Below, one piece after another: positions 32,440 through 44,400 of a DNA stretch of 64,000 nucleotides (its first letter is position 1; each line of letters starts with the position of its first letter). Made by a program: the position numbers and the translations under genes. Origin of the DNA: Myxocyprinus asiaticus. Lineage: Eukaryota > Chordata > Actinopteri > Cypriniformes > Catostomidae. The notes beneath the pieces are model-generated. The model was not told the DNA's origin. It saw nothing but the letters and a program-made list of their open reading frames with translations, and did not search any database. The stretch is taken from assembly GCF_019703515.2 (NCBI RefSeq), contig NC_059346.1, positions 57,610,001 to 57,674,000 of the forward strand, read 5' to 3'.

Positions 32440-33911
32440 CGACGTGATTATCCCCTTGGTCCCCCTCGCCCGGAGTTTGGACGCGTGGTTTGCGCTTTCC
32501 AACCTGTCGCAATGGCTGACCCGGACCGTCCGACTCGGCTATGCGATTCAGTTCGCCAGGCACCCGCCCAGGTTCAGCGCCGTCCACTTCACCTCGGTAG
32601 CACCGCTACCTTGCGTGTGGAGATCATGACCCTTCTGCGCAAGGGCGCGATAGAGCCTGTCCCTCCAGCCGAGATGAAGAAAGGGTTTTACAGCACTTAC
32701 TTCATCGTACCGAAAAAAGGCGGTTGGTTGTGGTCAATCTTGGACCTGCGAGTTCTGAACTGGGCCTCTGCGATCTCTTTTCTCGGCTTGGAGTTGGACT
32801 CAAGTCTCGATGACGGCGTGCTTCATGAACAAGTGTGCACAGTCGGTGCCAGACTGTCTGAAGGCATTCAGACAGAAGACAGCGGTTCCACTGAAACTTT
32901 TTCAGAGGCTCCTGGGGCATATGGCATCCTCTGCGGTTGCCACACTGCTCGGGTTGATGCATATGAGACCGCTTCAGCACTGGCTTCAGACTTGAATCCC
33001 GAGATGGGCATGGCACCGTGGGACACATCGTGTGGTCGTCACGCCAATCTGTCTCCACCTCTTCAGACCTTGGAACGACCTAGCATATCTACGGGCAGGG
33101 GTTCCCCTAGAGCAGGTCTCCAGGCGCATCGTGGTTACGACAGACGCCTCCAAGATGGGCAGGGGAGCCATATGCACAGGCACACAGCCGCTGGCTCCTG
33201 GACTGGCCTGCGGCTGCGTTGGCACATCAACTGCCTCGAGTTGATGGCAGTACTTCTCGCCCTGCGGAGGTACTGGACATTGATCCAGGGCAAGCACGTG
33301 TTGGTCCGGACGGACAACACGGCAACAGTCTAGTACATCAAACGTCAAGGCGGTCTATGCTCCCGTTGCATGTCACAACTCGCCCGCCGTCTCCTCCTCT
33401 GGAGTCACCAGCGCCTCAAGGTGCTACAAGCCACTCACATCCCGGGCAACCTCAACACCACAGAAGACGTGCTTTCATGACAGGTTATGCTCAGGGGAGA
33501 GTGGAGACTCCACCCCCAGGCGGTCCAGCTGATCTGGAGTCTATTCAGTCGAGCCCAGGTAGACCTGTTTGCTTCCCAGGAATCCTCCCACTCCCCGCTT
33601 TGGCACCCCTCGTTATCAAAGCGCTGGCATACAGCTGGCTCCCTGGACTGCGCAAATACGCGTTTCCCCCAGTGAGCCTACTTACACAGATCCTGTGCAA
33701 GGTCAGGGAGGATGAGGAGCAGGTTATCCTAGTAGCACTCTACTGGCCCACCCAGACGTGGTTCTCGGACCTCAGCGCCTCGCGACAGCCCCCTCGGCGA
33801 ATTCCCCTGAGGAAGGACCTTCTTTCTCAGGGACAGGGCACCATCTGGCATCCGCGACCAGACCTCTGGAATCTCCACGTCTGGCCCTTGGATGGGATAT
33901 GGAAGACCTAA
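32440..33911 (+). pseudogene. DIRS RT/RNase H remnant, copy 2, RT palm deleted
   Basis: RT starts normally (VEIMTLLRKGAIEPVP, GFYSTYFIVPKKGGWLWSIL then DLRVLN). At about 32761 it jumps to WASAISFLGLELDSS, the RT thumb. The palm with the YLDD motif, roughly 300 bp, is missing. RNase H retains VTTDASKMGRGAIC in one frame and WHINCLELMAVLLALRR and VRTDNTATV in another, with a TAG at 33331-33333. The C-terminal extension (VDLFASQESSHSP, LVALYWPTQTWFSDL) follows. Confidence 0.85.
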
Positions 33912-34910
33912 GTGGCCTACCACCTGTGGTGGTAGACACAATCACTCAGGCTAGGGCTCCCTCTACGAGGCGCCTGTATGCTTTGAAGTGGCGTCTGTTC
34001 GCTAAGTGGTGTTCTTCCCAACGTGAAGACCCCCAGAGTTGTGCAGTCGGATCGGTGCATTCCTTCCTGCAGGAGAGGCTGGAGGGGCAGCTGTCCCCTT
34101 CCACCTTGAAGGTGTATGTAGCCGCTATAGCGGCACACCAGGACACAATGGACAGTAAATCCTTAGGGAAGCACGACCTGATTATCAGGTTCCTGAGCAG
34201 CACTAGGAGGTTGAATCCCTCCATACCATGTCTCATCCCCTCATGGGACCTCTCTGTAGTCCTTTGGGGTCTACAGGGAGCCCCCTTCAGCCCCTGGAGT
34301 CAGCTGAGCTTAAGACTTCTTTGAAGACTGCCCTCCTGACTGCGTTCACTTCCATCAAGAGGGTAGGGGACCTGCAGGCATTCTCTGTCAGCAAAACATG
34401 CCTGGAGTTCGGTCTGGGCTACTCTCACATGATCCTGAGACCCCAACCGGGCTATGTGCCCAAGGTTCCCACGACTCCATTTAGGGATCAGGTGGTGAAC
34501 CTGCAAGCGCTGCCCCAGGAGGAGGCAGACCCAGCTTTGACATTGCTGTGTCTGGTGTGTGCTTTACGCATCTATTTGGATCACACGCAGAGCTTTAGGA
34601 GCTCTGAGCAGCTCTTTGTTTGCTTTGGTGGACAGCGGAAAGGAAGCACTGTCTCCAAACAGAGGATCGCCCACTGGGTCATTGATGCCATCGCAGTGGC
34701 ATATCATGCTCAGGACATGCCGCCCCCGTGGCGCTATGAGCCCACTCTACTAGGAGTGTAGCGACCTCCTGGGCCCTGACCCATGGTGCCTCTTTGTCAG
34801 ACATCTGCAGAGCAGTGGGCTGGGTGACACCCAACACCTTTGCAAGGTTCTATAATCTCCGGGTTGAGCCGGTTTCATCCTGTGTGTTGGCAGGTCTGAA
34901 CAGGTAAGTT
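33905..34910 (+). pseudogene. DIRS tyrosine recombinase remnant, copy 2
   Basis: The N-terminal SAM-like part is intact (TITQARAPSTRRLYALKWRL; LKVYVAAIAAHQDT). The catalytic part has TSIKRVGDLQAF (Arg I), then LRPQPGYVPKVPTTPFRDQV. A frameshift near 34725 puts HSTRSVATSWALTHG (HxxR box) and NTFARFYNLRVEP (with the Tyr) into another frame. All key residues exist but not in one reading frame. Two frames also meet near 34320. Confidence 0.85.
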
Positions 34911-35215
34911 CCGGGACAGCTGGCTGGGTTTACTGCTTGCGTATAGCGCCTTTCCCCTCCCATGAGGTGAAGACGTGCGCCTTTGACTCCCAGTCGTGTT
35001 CACAAGTTGTGATCCCTGGATGATTTTCCTCCTTAGCCCTGCATCTTCCGCTAAATCGTTTCCCTGCCAGTAAACTGCGTCTTCCTTGGGCAGAGGCCCC
35101 AGTCACCATGCTTGTAGAAACTCCTCCCCCCCTCGGGTAAGACTATGTGACGTATTTCCACTCAAAATACCACCCCCCCCCCTTCTCTGGGGTGGGGTGT
35201 GGTGTGGTCTCCGCG

Positions 35216-35362
35216 GTGATAAGATGTGCGGATCTCAGAAGTGGAGGCAACTGAGACTTGTCCTTTGCCACCCAGATTGAGGTGAGTAACCGCGCCATCA
35301 TGAGGACCTACTAAGTAGTGGGAATTGAGCATTCCAAATTGGGAGAAATGGGAATAAAAATA
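35216..35362 (+). mobile_element. tRNA-derived SINE, 3' fragment
   Basis: ataagatgtgcggatctcag, ggaggcaactgagac, ttgaggtgagtaaccgc, and ttccaaattgggagaaatgg match, inverted, the 3' half of the SINE at 51262-51688. It abuts the truncated DIRS copy 2. Confidence 0.75.
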
Positions 35363-35377
35363 ATAATAGAAAAAAGT

Positions 35378-35440
35378 CTGTGAGTCTTCCTGATAGAAAT
35401 GTAAGCACAGCGCTGTTCTAGTGGGAAGACTCGCAGCTGT
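35378..35440 (+). repeat. Fragment of the LTR-like repeat junction
   Basis: gtctgtgagtcttcctgata then gaaatgtaagcacagcgctg repeats the end-to-start junction seen at 22545-22600. Only about 60 bp remain. Confidence 0.6.
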
Positions 35441-36837
35441 AGCAGTATATCTGATGCTGTCTCGATATAGTAAACATTTTCAGAAAAATGTAACAATACG
35501 TAGCAAGCATGAGCAGGTGTTAATAATTCGCACAACACACACAGAGAGTGTGTGAGCGAGCGAGAGAGAGAATTCTAATGCCAGAATTATTACATAAGGA
35601 CATGTTAAAAAGTTCTAACTATAGAAAGCACATCAATATGAAGTCCAAGACAAATCCTAGATATTTTTAGCCAGTTTTGAAATCCCAGCTGGATGCTTTT
35701 TATCAGGTCCGAAAAAAAGGACATGCCTATGAAAAAGAGGACGTTTGATCACCCTGCATTTTACAACAAAATATTATTTATTTTACCGTGGCGCTGTAGA
35801 CTGAGCAAAGGTGGAGCACGCCAGTGAATAGCTCTCAGTTTTAGTTATTGGTGCAGTTATAGCCTACAGTAATTGATGCATGGACAGATGTTTTCTGTTG
35901 AGTTGAGTTGATAGACTCCTCTCTCCCTCATACCTAGCAGACTGCTCTGCATGTTTAGTGGAGTAATGACGCCTGATATTGTATTTCGTGAGAATGGCAG
36001 ACCCATTGGAAGTTGTAGTCCCGTGTAGAGATGAGAAATATCACTAGCTGCTTTGATGTAATGGTGAGAAGTTATTAAATATATAATAACATAACTTACA
36101 TTGCAATCAGTTAGCATACATTTGTAAGTGAAATAATTATAGTTCAGTTGGACATGCAAAATAAGTGTCTTGAGTAACAGTACAGTACATCAGAATAGAA
36201 ACGGAGCGGCCATCACTTGAACATGCTTCGCATCAACGGATGCTTCCAGCACAGACAACTCCGAAGATCATGTTGGAAGCAGTCTAGTTTTGTTAAGTGT
36301 CTAATAAGCCATGTGGAATATATTAGGCTGTTGTTTGAACTATGGGGAACATTAAATACCAAAACAAAATGCAGAAAGTAAAAAATTAATTTGCAGGCCA
36401 GGTTTGTGAACAAAATATTAACCCTCAAGCAGGCCGTATGAAATTACCTCTGCAAATTCGGCCCGCAGGCCGGTGGTTTGAGACCCCTGATTTATGACAA
36501 ACCACATTTAGTAAATGTCTGTTGGAAGATATTGTTACTCACTGCTGCAGACAACACCTGTCAGTTTACTTTTATGTGTTTAAGGGTGGATCTTGACCTT
36601 TACAAATGGGGGACATACAGTATTATTGCGGTATTTCGAAACAGTCAATAATGGGGCATCTATGTTCAGCATTATTTGAAAATGACATGCAGGTGTGTAG
36701 TATGTGTGTCTGTGTATCTTGAGGTGGATGGTCTAATGTAACAATTTGCTACAACTCAAGCAAGATATTCCTCCATTACGTCAGAAACAGATACCTGTTA
36801 CGTTTTACTCCTAAATAGGGTTGTACCCAGTAGAAAG
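35441..36837. other. Spacer with traces of hAT-like termini
   Basis: 36460-36492 (cggcccgcaggccggtggtt, then tgagacccctga) resembles the inverted end of hAT-type elements (caggggtctcaaac...). 35705-35755 (aaggacatgcctatgaaaaa, gaggacgtttgatcaccctg) resembles another DNA-transposon end. Neither has a visible partner, so both are tentative. Confidence 0.3.
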
Positions 36838-37140
36838 ATGGTATGTTTCTTAAGACTTCCCTTAGCAACCATTCACCCCTCTTGCTTGGGTTACAGTCTC
36901 ACTTTACCTGAGCCTCACTCTTCCAGAAGTCCAGACCCAATCATGAAGCCAGCAACACAAACCACATGCCTAGGCCAAGGGGACAGATCGGTGGAAAAGT
37001 ATGCTTTTTATTTTTGTACACTGGCCATGGACCTTGGCTGGTATAATCATACACTCATGAATAATTTTGAAAGGTTAATGAATCAGTCTAAAGCCGTCAT
37101 CACACTAACTGACTTTTCCTCAGATTTTCAGTCCTAAGCT
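36838..37140 (+). pseudogene. Gag-like fragment of an LTR retrotransposon (Gypsy type?)
   Basis: The 99-codon frame includes GQGDRSVEKYAFYFCTLAMD then GWYNHTLMNNFERLM. This resembles the (Q)GxxSVEEYaxxFxxLAxxxGWNxxxLxxxFxxGL segment of Ty3/Gypsy Gag proteins. No LTR, protease or RT was found nearby. It may be a decayed element; no evidence for a domesticated gene. Confidence 0.4.
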
Positions 37141-40134
37141 TCATTTACATAATCACTGGCTAGTAGGTGGAAGTCAGAGCTCATTTTATTGTCTGCCAGC
37201 GGGAGCTCATTAATTCCTTGACTGAATTAACTTCCTGCTAAGTAAATGGCTCCAGCTACTGAAAAAGCACTTCCAATGAGTTTGAAAAAATCAGACAGGC
37301 AATCAGAAGGGGAATTGTAGTGAAAGTCAAAGGGAGTTGGCGTGTTTGTCACCTGTCCTCCATTCTGAATCATCAAGTGTGACAGATCTCTGACTGAACA
37401 GAGCTGACTTTAAGGGATTTTGCCCCTTTTTCTAAGGGACTACATGAAATATTCCCTACTGGAGGACCAGCTAATTGGGAGTGCCAATTGTACGCTGCAG
37501 AGACTGTGAACACCTCATTGGCTACGTCATTGCTCAAAATAGCAGATGGAGGAGTAATTTTTGTTTACAGCAGGTCCTTTCAAGAGGAAGAATAGACATG
37601 GGGAGATATCAGCTCCTGAGTCTTGCTTGCCACAAACCCCAAGTCAGTGCAGAGGCCCACATTTGTACCAGGGCCAGCATAAAGCACTACATGTGTCCCA
37701 GCACCAGTGCAAGAGTGTAGGTCTGCTACAGAGTCAGGGTCTTTACCAGAGCCAGAGCCATGCTCCTGGGTCTGTTTTTCCAGCCCCTATTCCAGAACTT
37801 ATATTTCAGCTCCTGGCCCAGTGTCTGCAGTATTTTATGTGTCAGTGTCTTATCCCCCTGATGCCACTCCTGGTCCTGGGTGAACCCTTGCTGTGTCCTC
37901 AGTTCCTGTGTCCTCAGACATAGTCCCAGTGCCTGTTCCTTTGCTTCCGGTCCCTGTTTCTGTGGCCTTTGCACCAGCTTTATTGCAATGTTCATGTTTG
38001 TCCCAAAATTGTCAGTTTGAACCCCTCTTTTGTCTACACTGGTCCCCAAGGCTTTGTCTAGCTATGTTGCTGGTCTGCACAGTATTGACATACAGTAAAA
38101 TCCTGAAATCTTGATCCTGCCAAAGCTGCCCCTTGCCCTGACACTTCTACTGTTTCTGAGCCTCACTCTCTCTCCCCACCTGAGCCACCTGAGCCACCTG
38201 AGCCTGGGTTCCAAGGCTTGCCTGCCCCTGCCCCCAATTCTATGTTTATCTTTAGTTCTACTTGCCCAGAGCCTCTGCCAACACCCAAGAGATTAACTAT
38301 TATGGGCTCTAGAGATTGAGCCCACAGTTTCTAGCTCTCCAAGATCTCCTGGTCAACAAGGCTAACAAAGCACCCCTGGTTTCTGGCACGTTCTTGCTTC
38401 TCAGTCTCCCCCCAGGTTAAACTGGTGCCACACTAGCAGACTCAAAACAAAAAATGTTGGCCGAGGGTGTCACACATGTTTTGGTAAAATCTCACCCTCT
38501 TCAGCTGGAGGTGTGACACATTTGTAATACAAAATAGTGGATGGGTGACACACTTACCAAGTATAGCCAGTAAAAGGCTATGTCCGCGTTTTGATGATGA
38601 ATTACACTGACGAGTTGTATTGACGAGCTGCTGGTTGTTTTGTGGACCCGAGTGCAATTGCCGTGTTCAAATATGCATATACAAAATGAACCAAGGGAGA
38701 AAACACACCAGCAAGCCTCCCCTCGAGGCATGCTGTAGAATGCATATGTCCATATGCAGCTTTCAGTGAGTAAAGTGAGTAAAAACAGACTGTTGTTGCT
38801 CCTCTTTCTGATATCATTTTAGTGTAGGAAAAAAGGCAGGAAAAATGCTTGGTGACAGAATCAATACTGATTACAATCAGTGTTTTTGATCATATACAGC
38901 TGTGTGTTGAAGACGTTCAGATCAACTTGATGTCAGTTCTTCAGTAAAAGAAGAAGCTCATTGGTCATGTGAAGAGAAACAAGAGCCTGCCTTGTCAACA
39001 GAGTGATTTTTTTTTCTAACATGTTGGATCCTTTTTTCTGTTGCTAGAACCATTATCTCAGCAGGGAGTCTTGGCGGTAAAGTGATTAACGACCTCCCGC
39101 TGGCAGACACTAATGCGCGGATCGACTCTCTTCTGCCTGGAAAGTGATTATGTTAATGAAGCTAACACCTGATAATCACTTTAAAATCGGCTTTATACAT
39201 TTCTCATTATCTCTCTGGCTGTAATGGCTCCCTATACCGCCCTGGCATCTATGGCCCTGTTTTCCATACACAGGCGGATCATCCAGTGGATTTTATGGGC
39301 GTGTGCCTAGGGGGCCAGGCGAGCAAAAAATAAAATGTTAACATGAGGCAGAATGAGGCAGAAGTGCTGTTCAAAATCACGATGGGAGAAAGGTGCCTCT
39401 GGTTGTTCTTTGCTGAGTACTCAGCCTGGCAGGCTCCATATTGTTATGATTAGGGTGGGGGCGGGGTTAGGACATCTGCTGGAACAAACTGAGGCCCCTT
39501 TGTACAATGGGCACTCAAACAATTGGACAATCCTGAGATTTCATTCATGGTGCAGTTTTGGAACAGTGTCTTAAGTAGATTCACAGTAACAAGTGAACAT
39601 TCAAACATTTTAAAATAATAATAATATTACTGCCGATGCATCTCTCGCTCACGTACGCAGCATTCCGCAACTCACTGGGCGCTTGACACGTGCAGTGAGC
39701 CAAACTGTCTACAATGCAAGCATGTGACATCAGAGCGATTCTCACATAGCTGTACTCGCTCATATTACAGCTGCTTTGATAACAAAGGCTTAAATAGTAA
39801 AAATCTTTGTGTGTAATGCTTCTAGAACAGCTGTAGGGTGAAGAGAAACGCTTCAGACTACTTCATCATCCTTTTTAACACACAATATATCCCTCTTCTC
39901 CATCTGACCTGTACAGGTATTTTCTGTGCCTTGTGAATGAGTTATTTTAATAATAGCTAGGCATTTTTAATGATTTACATAAAAACTATAGTATTAATAA
40001 TATATGCATAATATTTAAAATAACTGATTTAGCAGCAAGGTCCCCTTTTTCAGGATTTAATCTGTAAATTTTCTGTGGATTTTGTCAACTTTAAACTGGA
40101 GAGTATTGACTTATTAAAGGGATAACACCACTCT
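37141..40134. other. Spacer, Pro/Ser-coding C-rich stretch, nothing firm
   Basis: 37600-38420 is rich in cctg, ccag and tcctg words, with three cctgagcca units near 38178-38207. It could be the degraded Pro-rich region of the element at 36838. The rest is plain AT-rich sequence. Confidence 0.35.
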
Positions 40135-40437
40135 TAAAGGAATAGTTGACCCCAAAATGAAAACTGTGTCATCACTTACCTTCAAGTTTTTGCAAACCCA
40201 TATGGCTTTCTTTCATCCTTGGAATTTAAAAGGAGATGTTAGGCAAACTGTTAGTCTCAGCCACCATTCATTTTATTGTATGGAAAAAAAGATGACTGAA
40301 AGTGAACGGTGACTGGGACTAACTTTTAGCCTAACATCGCCTTTTGTGTTCCAGAAGAGAAATTTCTATGGGCTTGGAACAACATATGGTCAAGTAATCA
40401 TGACAGAATTTAAATTTTTGGGTGAACTATCATGTAA
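40135..40437. mobile_element. MITE with TTAA-type ends
   Basis: The left end ttaaaggaatagttgacccc (followed by aaaatgaaaactgtgtcatc) and the right end, inverted ttacatgatagttcaccc, form terminal inverted repeats. About 300 bp, non-coding. The aatagttcacccaaaaatga theme is very common in fish genomes; superfamily (piggyBac or Kolobok type) is not determined. Confidence 0.65.
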
Positions 40438-42224
40438 AAGTATTTGTTAAAGGTATTTTCCAAGATCAAAAATATACATGTAAGTCAGCACATGATTGCA
40501 TGTCTTGCTGGAAAACAAATTACTGAATAGAAGGATCATAATGTAGTTGTACACTAAAAATTTTTTTATTTTTTTGAATAAAACCAGAGGTAAGAATTGA
40601 GGTAAGAAGTAGTCCCCTTGGAAATTAAGATGGCATTGTTGTTGAAATTTTGATTATTTTAGTATTACGAGTTTTACAATTGCAGATTGGTACTTTGTGG
40701 TGTGTAAAAAAAAAAAAAGCCTGGCCATCAAACCAAGCAAGTTAGGGGTCCACCAAACATTTGTGACCAGGCGTCTGTAACTTGACGATCTGGGCATGGT
40801 TCCACACGGCTCATATTTTGGTTCTGCCTATAGCCTCCAGCCATGCTGTTTTGTGGTACTCTCCCCTACAGTTTTCCATCTGAGTTGCAGTCGATATTTC
40901 ATCAGGAATTTACAGTGACTCATTGTTTTTTTTTTTTTTTTTTTTAAATCTGCCCCTGTCTTGACTGTTCAAGGGTGTACTTTGTATTCCCCCGAGTTAG
41001 TCATTAGGATTTGAACACAGACATACATTTACACTTACAACTGACTTTATACTAATTCTATAAACTCATGTAACATTTCACAAAGAAAAAAATGAGTGAG
41101 ACAGACTGAGTATAAGGTATGTGACAACGAAAGATCAATAGAAGGGATGGAAATTATCTTTATTTCCATATCCGATTTATTTCCTTTTTTCCCCTACCTC
41201 ATAATTCTGGTGTGATAAATATACGATTTAATTAAGATATTTAATTGGTCTCATTTTAAATATTTATATATATAAATAAAAAGCAATACCTTTTTAGGTG
41301 GTCTTTTCTCTAATTATGAAATTATGAATAAAAGCCCCTCTAATGCTTCATATCAACCTCAACCAATAAAATATGCATCCCTTGATTAGGGAGGATTTAC
41401 CTAATTGGAGAGAATTCGAATTTTTAATAGGAGGCAGCAACCCATGACCTTTTGAAGACAATTACAAAAGAGATTTTATATCTTAGCTCAGAATCTTAAA
41501 AAAAAAAAAAAAAAAACTTGGGCTATATTCACGAGTTCCAGAAACAAATGGGGAAATAAACATGAGGTAAGTGTGAACTTACAGAACACGTTCTATCATG
41601 AAGATGCTGTGTACTCTACAATTTTTTATTTAATTCTGAGATATAATTGTTAAAATAAACTACTGTTTTCATTCAAATTCGTCATCTTTCATCTCAGTTG
41701 AGCCACACAGACAGTTATTCATTTATTTGCTTTGGCGCCACCCTCAGGTATAAGCACTTTATGTTAGGCTTTCTCTGATTCCATTGTTTACTGCCCTTTC
41801 ATTCATCACTGTATGTTCATTCAAATTGAATCATGCCCACTACTACAAATGGCCAAGGTGAGCATGCTTAACAAAATGAGTAAACCAGTCAGAAGCTCCT
41901 TCCTCCAGTCACCAGCAATAGTGTACTTAAACCTAGATAGCTTTGAATTTAGAGGAACTAGCTACAAATAGCTGTCTAATCAGTAAAATCTAACACAAAC
42001 GTTTACCAGCTTCCTGCCACCCTAACTGTGCATGAGCTGGAATGTTTGTAACAATGGGAATGTTTTATAATGATTTGTTCTACAGACAACTCAAATTACG
42101 TGGCATATTGAGGAGATGTGTGCTGTTACTTTTCTATAGTAAACAGTAAACAGACTTATGATTTTTGCTTTGATAAAATGGGTGAAAAAACTTAATAGAC
42201 TTACACTGAAGGAGGGACTTGAGC
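40438..42224. other. AT-rich spacer, nothing recognised
   Basis: Contains poly-T (40926-40946) and poly-A (41498-41516) runs. No gene or RNA signal. Confidence 0.5.
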
Positions 42225-43595
42225 TACAGTGCATTCAGAAGGTATTCAGACCCCTTCATTTTTTCACATTTTGTTATGTTGCAGCCTTATGCTAAAATGC
42301 TTTAAATTAGTATTATTATTTTCACATGAATCTACACTCCATACCCCATAATGACAATGCAAAAAACAGATTTTTGATAACTTCACAAACGTATTAAAAA
42401 TAAAATACTGAAATATCACATTGACATAAGTATTCAGACCCTGTGCTATGACACTTAAAATTTAGCTCAGGTGCATCCCATTTCTCTGGATTCTTTTTTT
42501 AGATGTGTCTACACTTTGATTGGAGTCCACCTGTGGCAAATTCAATTGACTGGACATGATCTGGAAAGGCACACGCCTGTCTATACAGCTGAAAATGCAT
42601 ATCAGAGCAAAAACAAAGCCACGAGGTCAAACGAACTGCCTGCAGAGCTCAGAGACAGGATTGTGTCGAGGCACAGATCTGGGGAAGGCTACAAAAACAT
42701 TTCGGCTGCATTGAAGGTTCCCAAGTGCACAGTGGCCTCCATAATTCTTAAATGGAAGATGTTTGGAACAACCAGGACTCTTCCTAGGTGATCAAGAACC
42801 CAATGGTCACTCCAGAGATCACGTGTGGAGATGGGAGAAACTTGCAGAAGGACAACCATCACGGCAACACTCCACAGATCTGGGCTTTATGGCAGAGTGG
42901 CCAGACGAAAGCCTCTGCTTAGTGCAAGACGCATAAAAAAGCACCTAAAGGACTCTCAGACTGTGAGAAACAAGATTCTCTGGTCTGATGAAATGAAGAT
43001 TGAACTGGCCTCAATTCCAAGCATCATGTCTGAGGGAAACCAGGCACCGCTCATCACCTGCGCAATACCATCCCAACTGTAAAGCATGGTGGTGGTAGCA
43101 TCATGCTTTGGGGTGTTTTTCAGCGACAGGGACTGGGGGACAGGTCAGGATTGAAGGAAAGGTGAACGCAGCAATATACAGAGATATCCTTAATGAAAAC
43201 CTGGTCCAGAGCACTCAGGACCTCAGACCGGGCCGATGGTTCACCTTCCAACAGGACAATGACCCTAAGCACACAGCCAAGACAATGTAAGAGTTGCTTA
43301 GGTACAATTCTGTGAATGTCCTTGAGTGGCCCAGCCAGAGCCTGGACTTGAACCCAATCGAACATCTCCGGACAGACCTGAAAATGGCTGTCCACTGACG
43401 GTTGGTCCCCATCCAACCTGACAGAGCTTGAGAGGATCTGCAGAGAAGAATGGCAGAAAATCCCCAAATCAGGTGTGCAAAGCTTGTCGCATCTTACCCA
43501 AAACGATTTGAGGCTGTAATTGCTGCCAAAGGTGCTTTAACTAAGTACTGAGTTAAGGGTCTGAATACTTATGTCTATGTGATATTTCAGTTTTT
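42225..43595 (+). mobile_element. Tc1-type DNA transposon, right end lost
   Basis: The left terminal repeat starts tacagtgcattcagaaggta and runs to about 42447, with the inner copy tattcagaccctgtgc. The right repeat begins at 43555 (gggtctgaatacttatgtc) in inverted form but breaks off near 43595, where the L1 3' tail begins. Either the L1 inserted here or a deletion fused them. The same terminal repeat occurs at 61697. Confidence 0.85.
42590..43550 (+). pseudogene. Tc1-type transposase remnant
   Basis: The N-terminal DNA-binding region is at 42620-42791 (ELRDRIVSRHRSGEGYKNIS; VPKCTVASIILKWKMFGTT). The middle frame (42825-43082) has KPLLSARRIKKHLKDSQTVR then ILWSDEMKIEL with the first Asp. 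The third frame has RWFTFQQDNDPKHTAK with the second Asp. A stop (TAA) at 43288-43290 precedes EWPSQSLDLNPIEHL, where the Glu of DD34E is kept. The end reads KGALTKY-stop (43549). Stops and frameshifts make it inactive, though all three catalytic residues are still coded. Confidence 0.88.
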
Positions 43596-44400
43596 TATTT
43601 TAAATTTTTTCTAATTAACATTTTTATTGATTCCATACAGCAAATCAAATAGACAACAGAAAATGCAGAATCAAACCACATGAAATCATAACTCCCCCCC
43701 CCCCCGAACATTAACCCCCCCACCCAACACAAATAACTGTTCAAAAGCCAACTGACAAAGGCACACAAAGAGACAATAAAACAGCAGAAAATACTTAGAA
43801 AACATAAAAACGAACATAAAAAGCATAATTTCATACACATACACACAAACACATACAAAGCCACTAGTCTCTCTCCGCTGCCTTTCCCCGAGAGCCTTTC
43901 AAAAAGGCTAATAGCTGCCCCATTTCCTGTTGTACAAATCCCAGTTGCCTAAACTTCTACATGTCATCTCCTCAAATGCCACTACCCTGCCCATCTCCGT
44001 GCACCACTCCTGAAATGATGGCACTCCAGCTGACTTCCATCCCCTAAGGATGACCTGTCTACCAATCATAACACTGGCTAGAACCCAATTTTTTTTGTAC
44101 TAATCCCCTATATTAATTACCGCTCCTTTGCCTAAAATACAGAGTCTAGGACAAAATGAAATTTGAGTGCCCAATACGTCACACATAAAACTCTGAACCC
44201 TCAACCAAAATTCTTGGATCTTAACACACCACCAAAAAACATAGGTTTGTGTCCCCATCTTCTGATTGGCATCCCCCTATCTGTCTTTAAGGCCAAGCCT
44301 ATACAATCTAGAGGGGGTCCAATAGAATCAATGTAGAATCTTAAATTGCATAAGGTGTGCCCTTGCATCTCTAGATGTAGACTTCATGTTTTTTAGAATC

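Larger units (their letters stand above)
30885..35215 (+). mobile_element. DIRS-type retrotransposon, copy 2, 5'-truncated
   Basis: Gag, RT/RH and YR remnants lie in normal order on the plus strand, followed by DIRS 3' untranslated sequence. The left terminal repeat and Gag start are missing. The right end is cut near 35205-35216, where SINE sequence begins within ggtctccgcggtg. No right terminal repeat is present. Confidence 0.85.
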
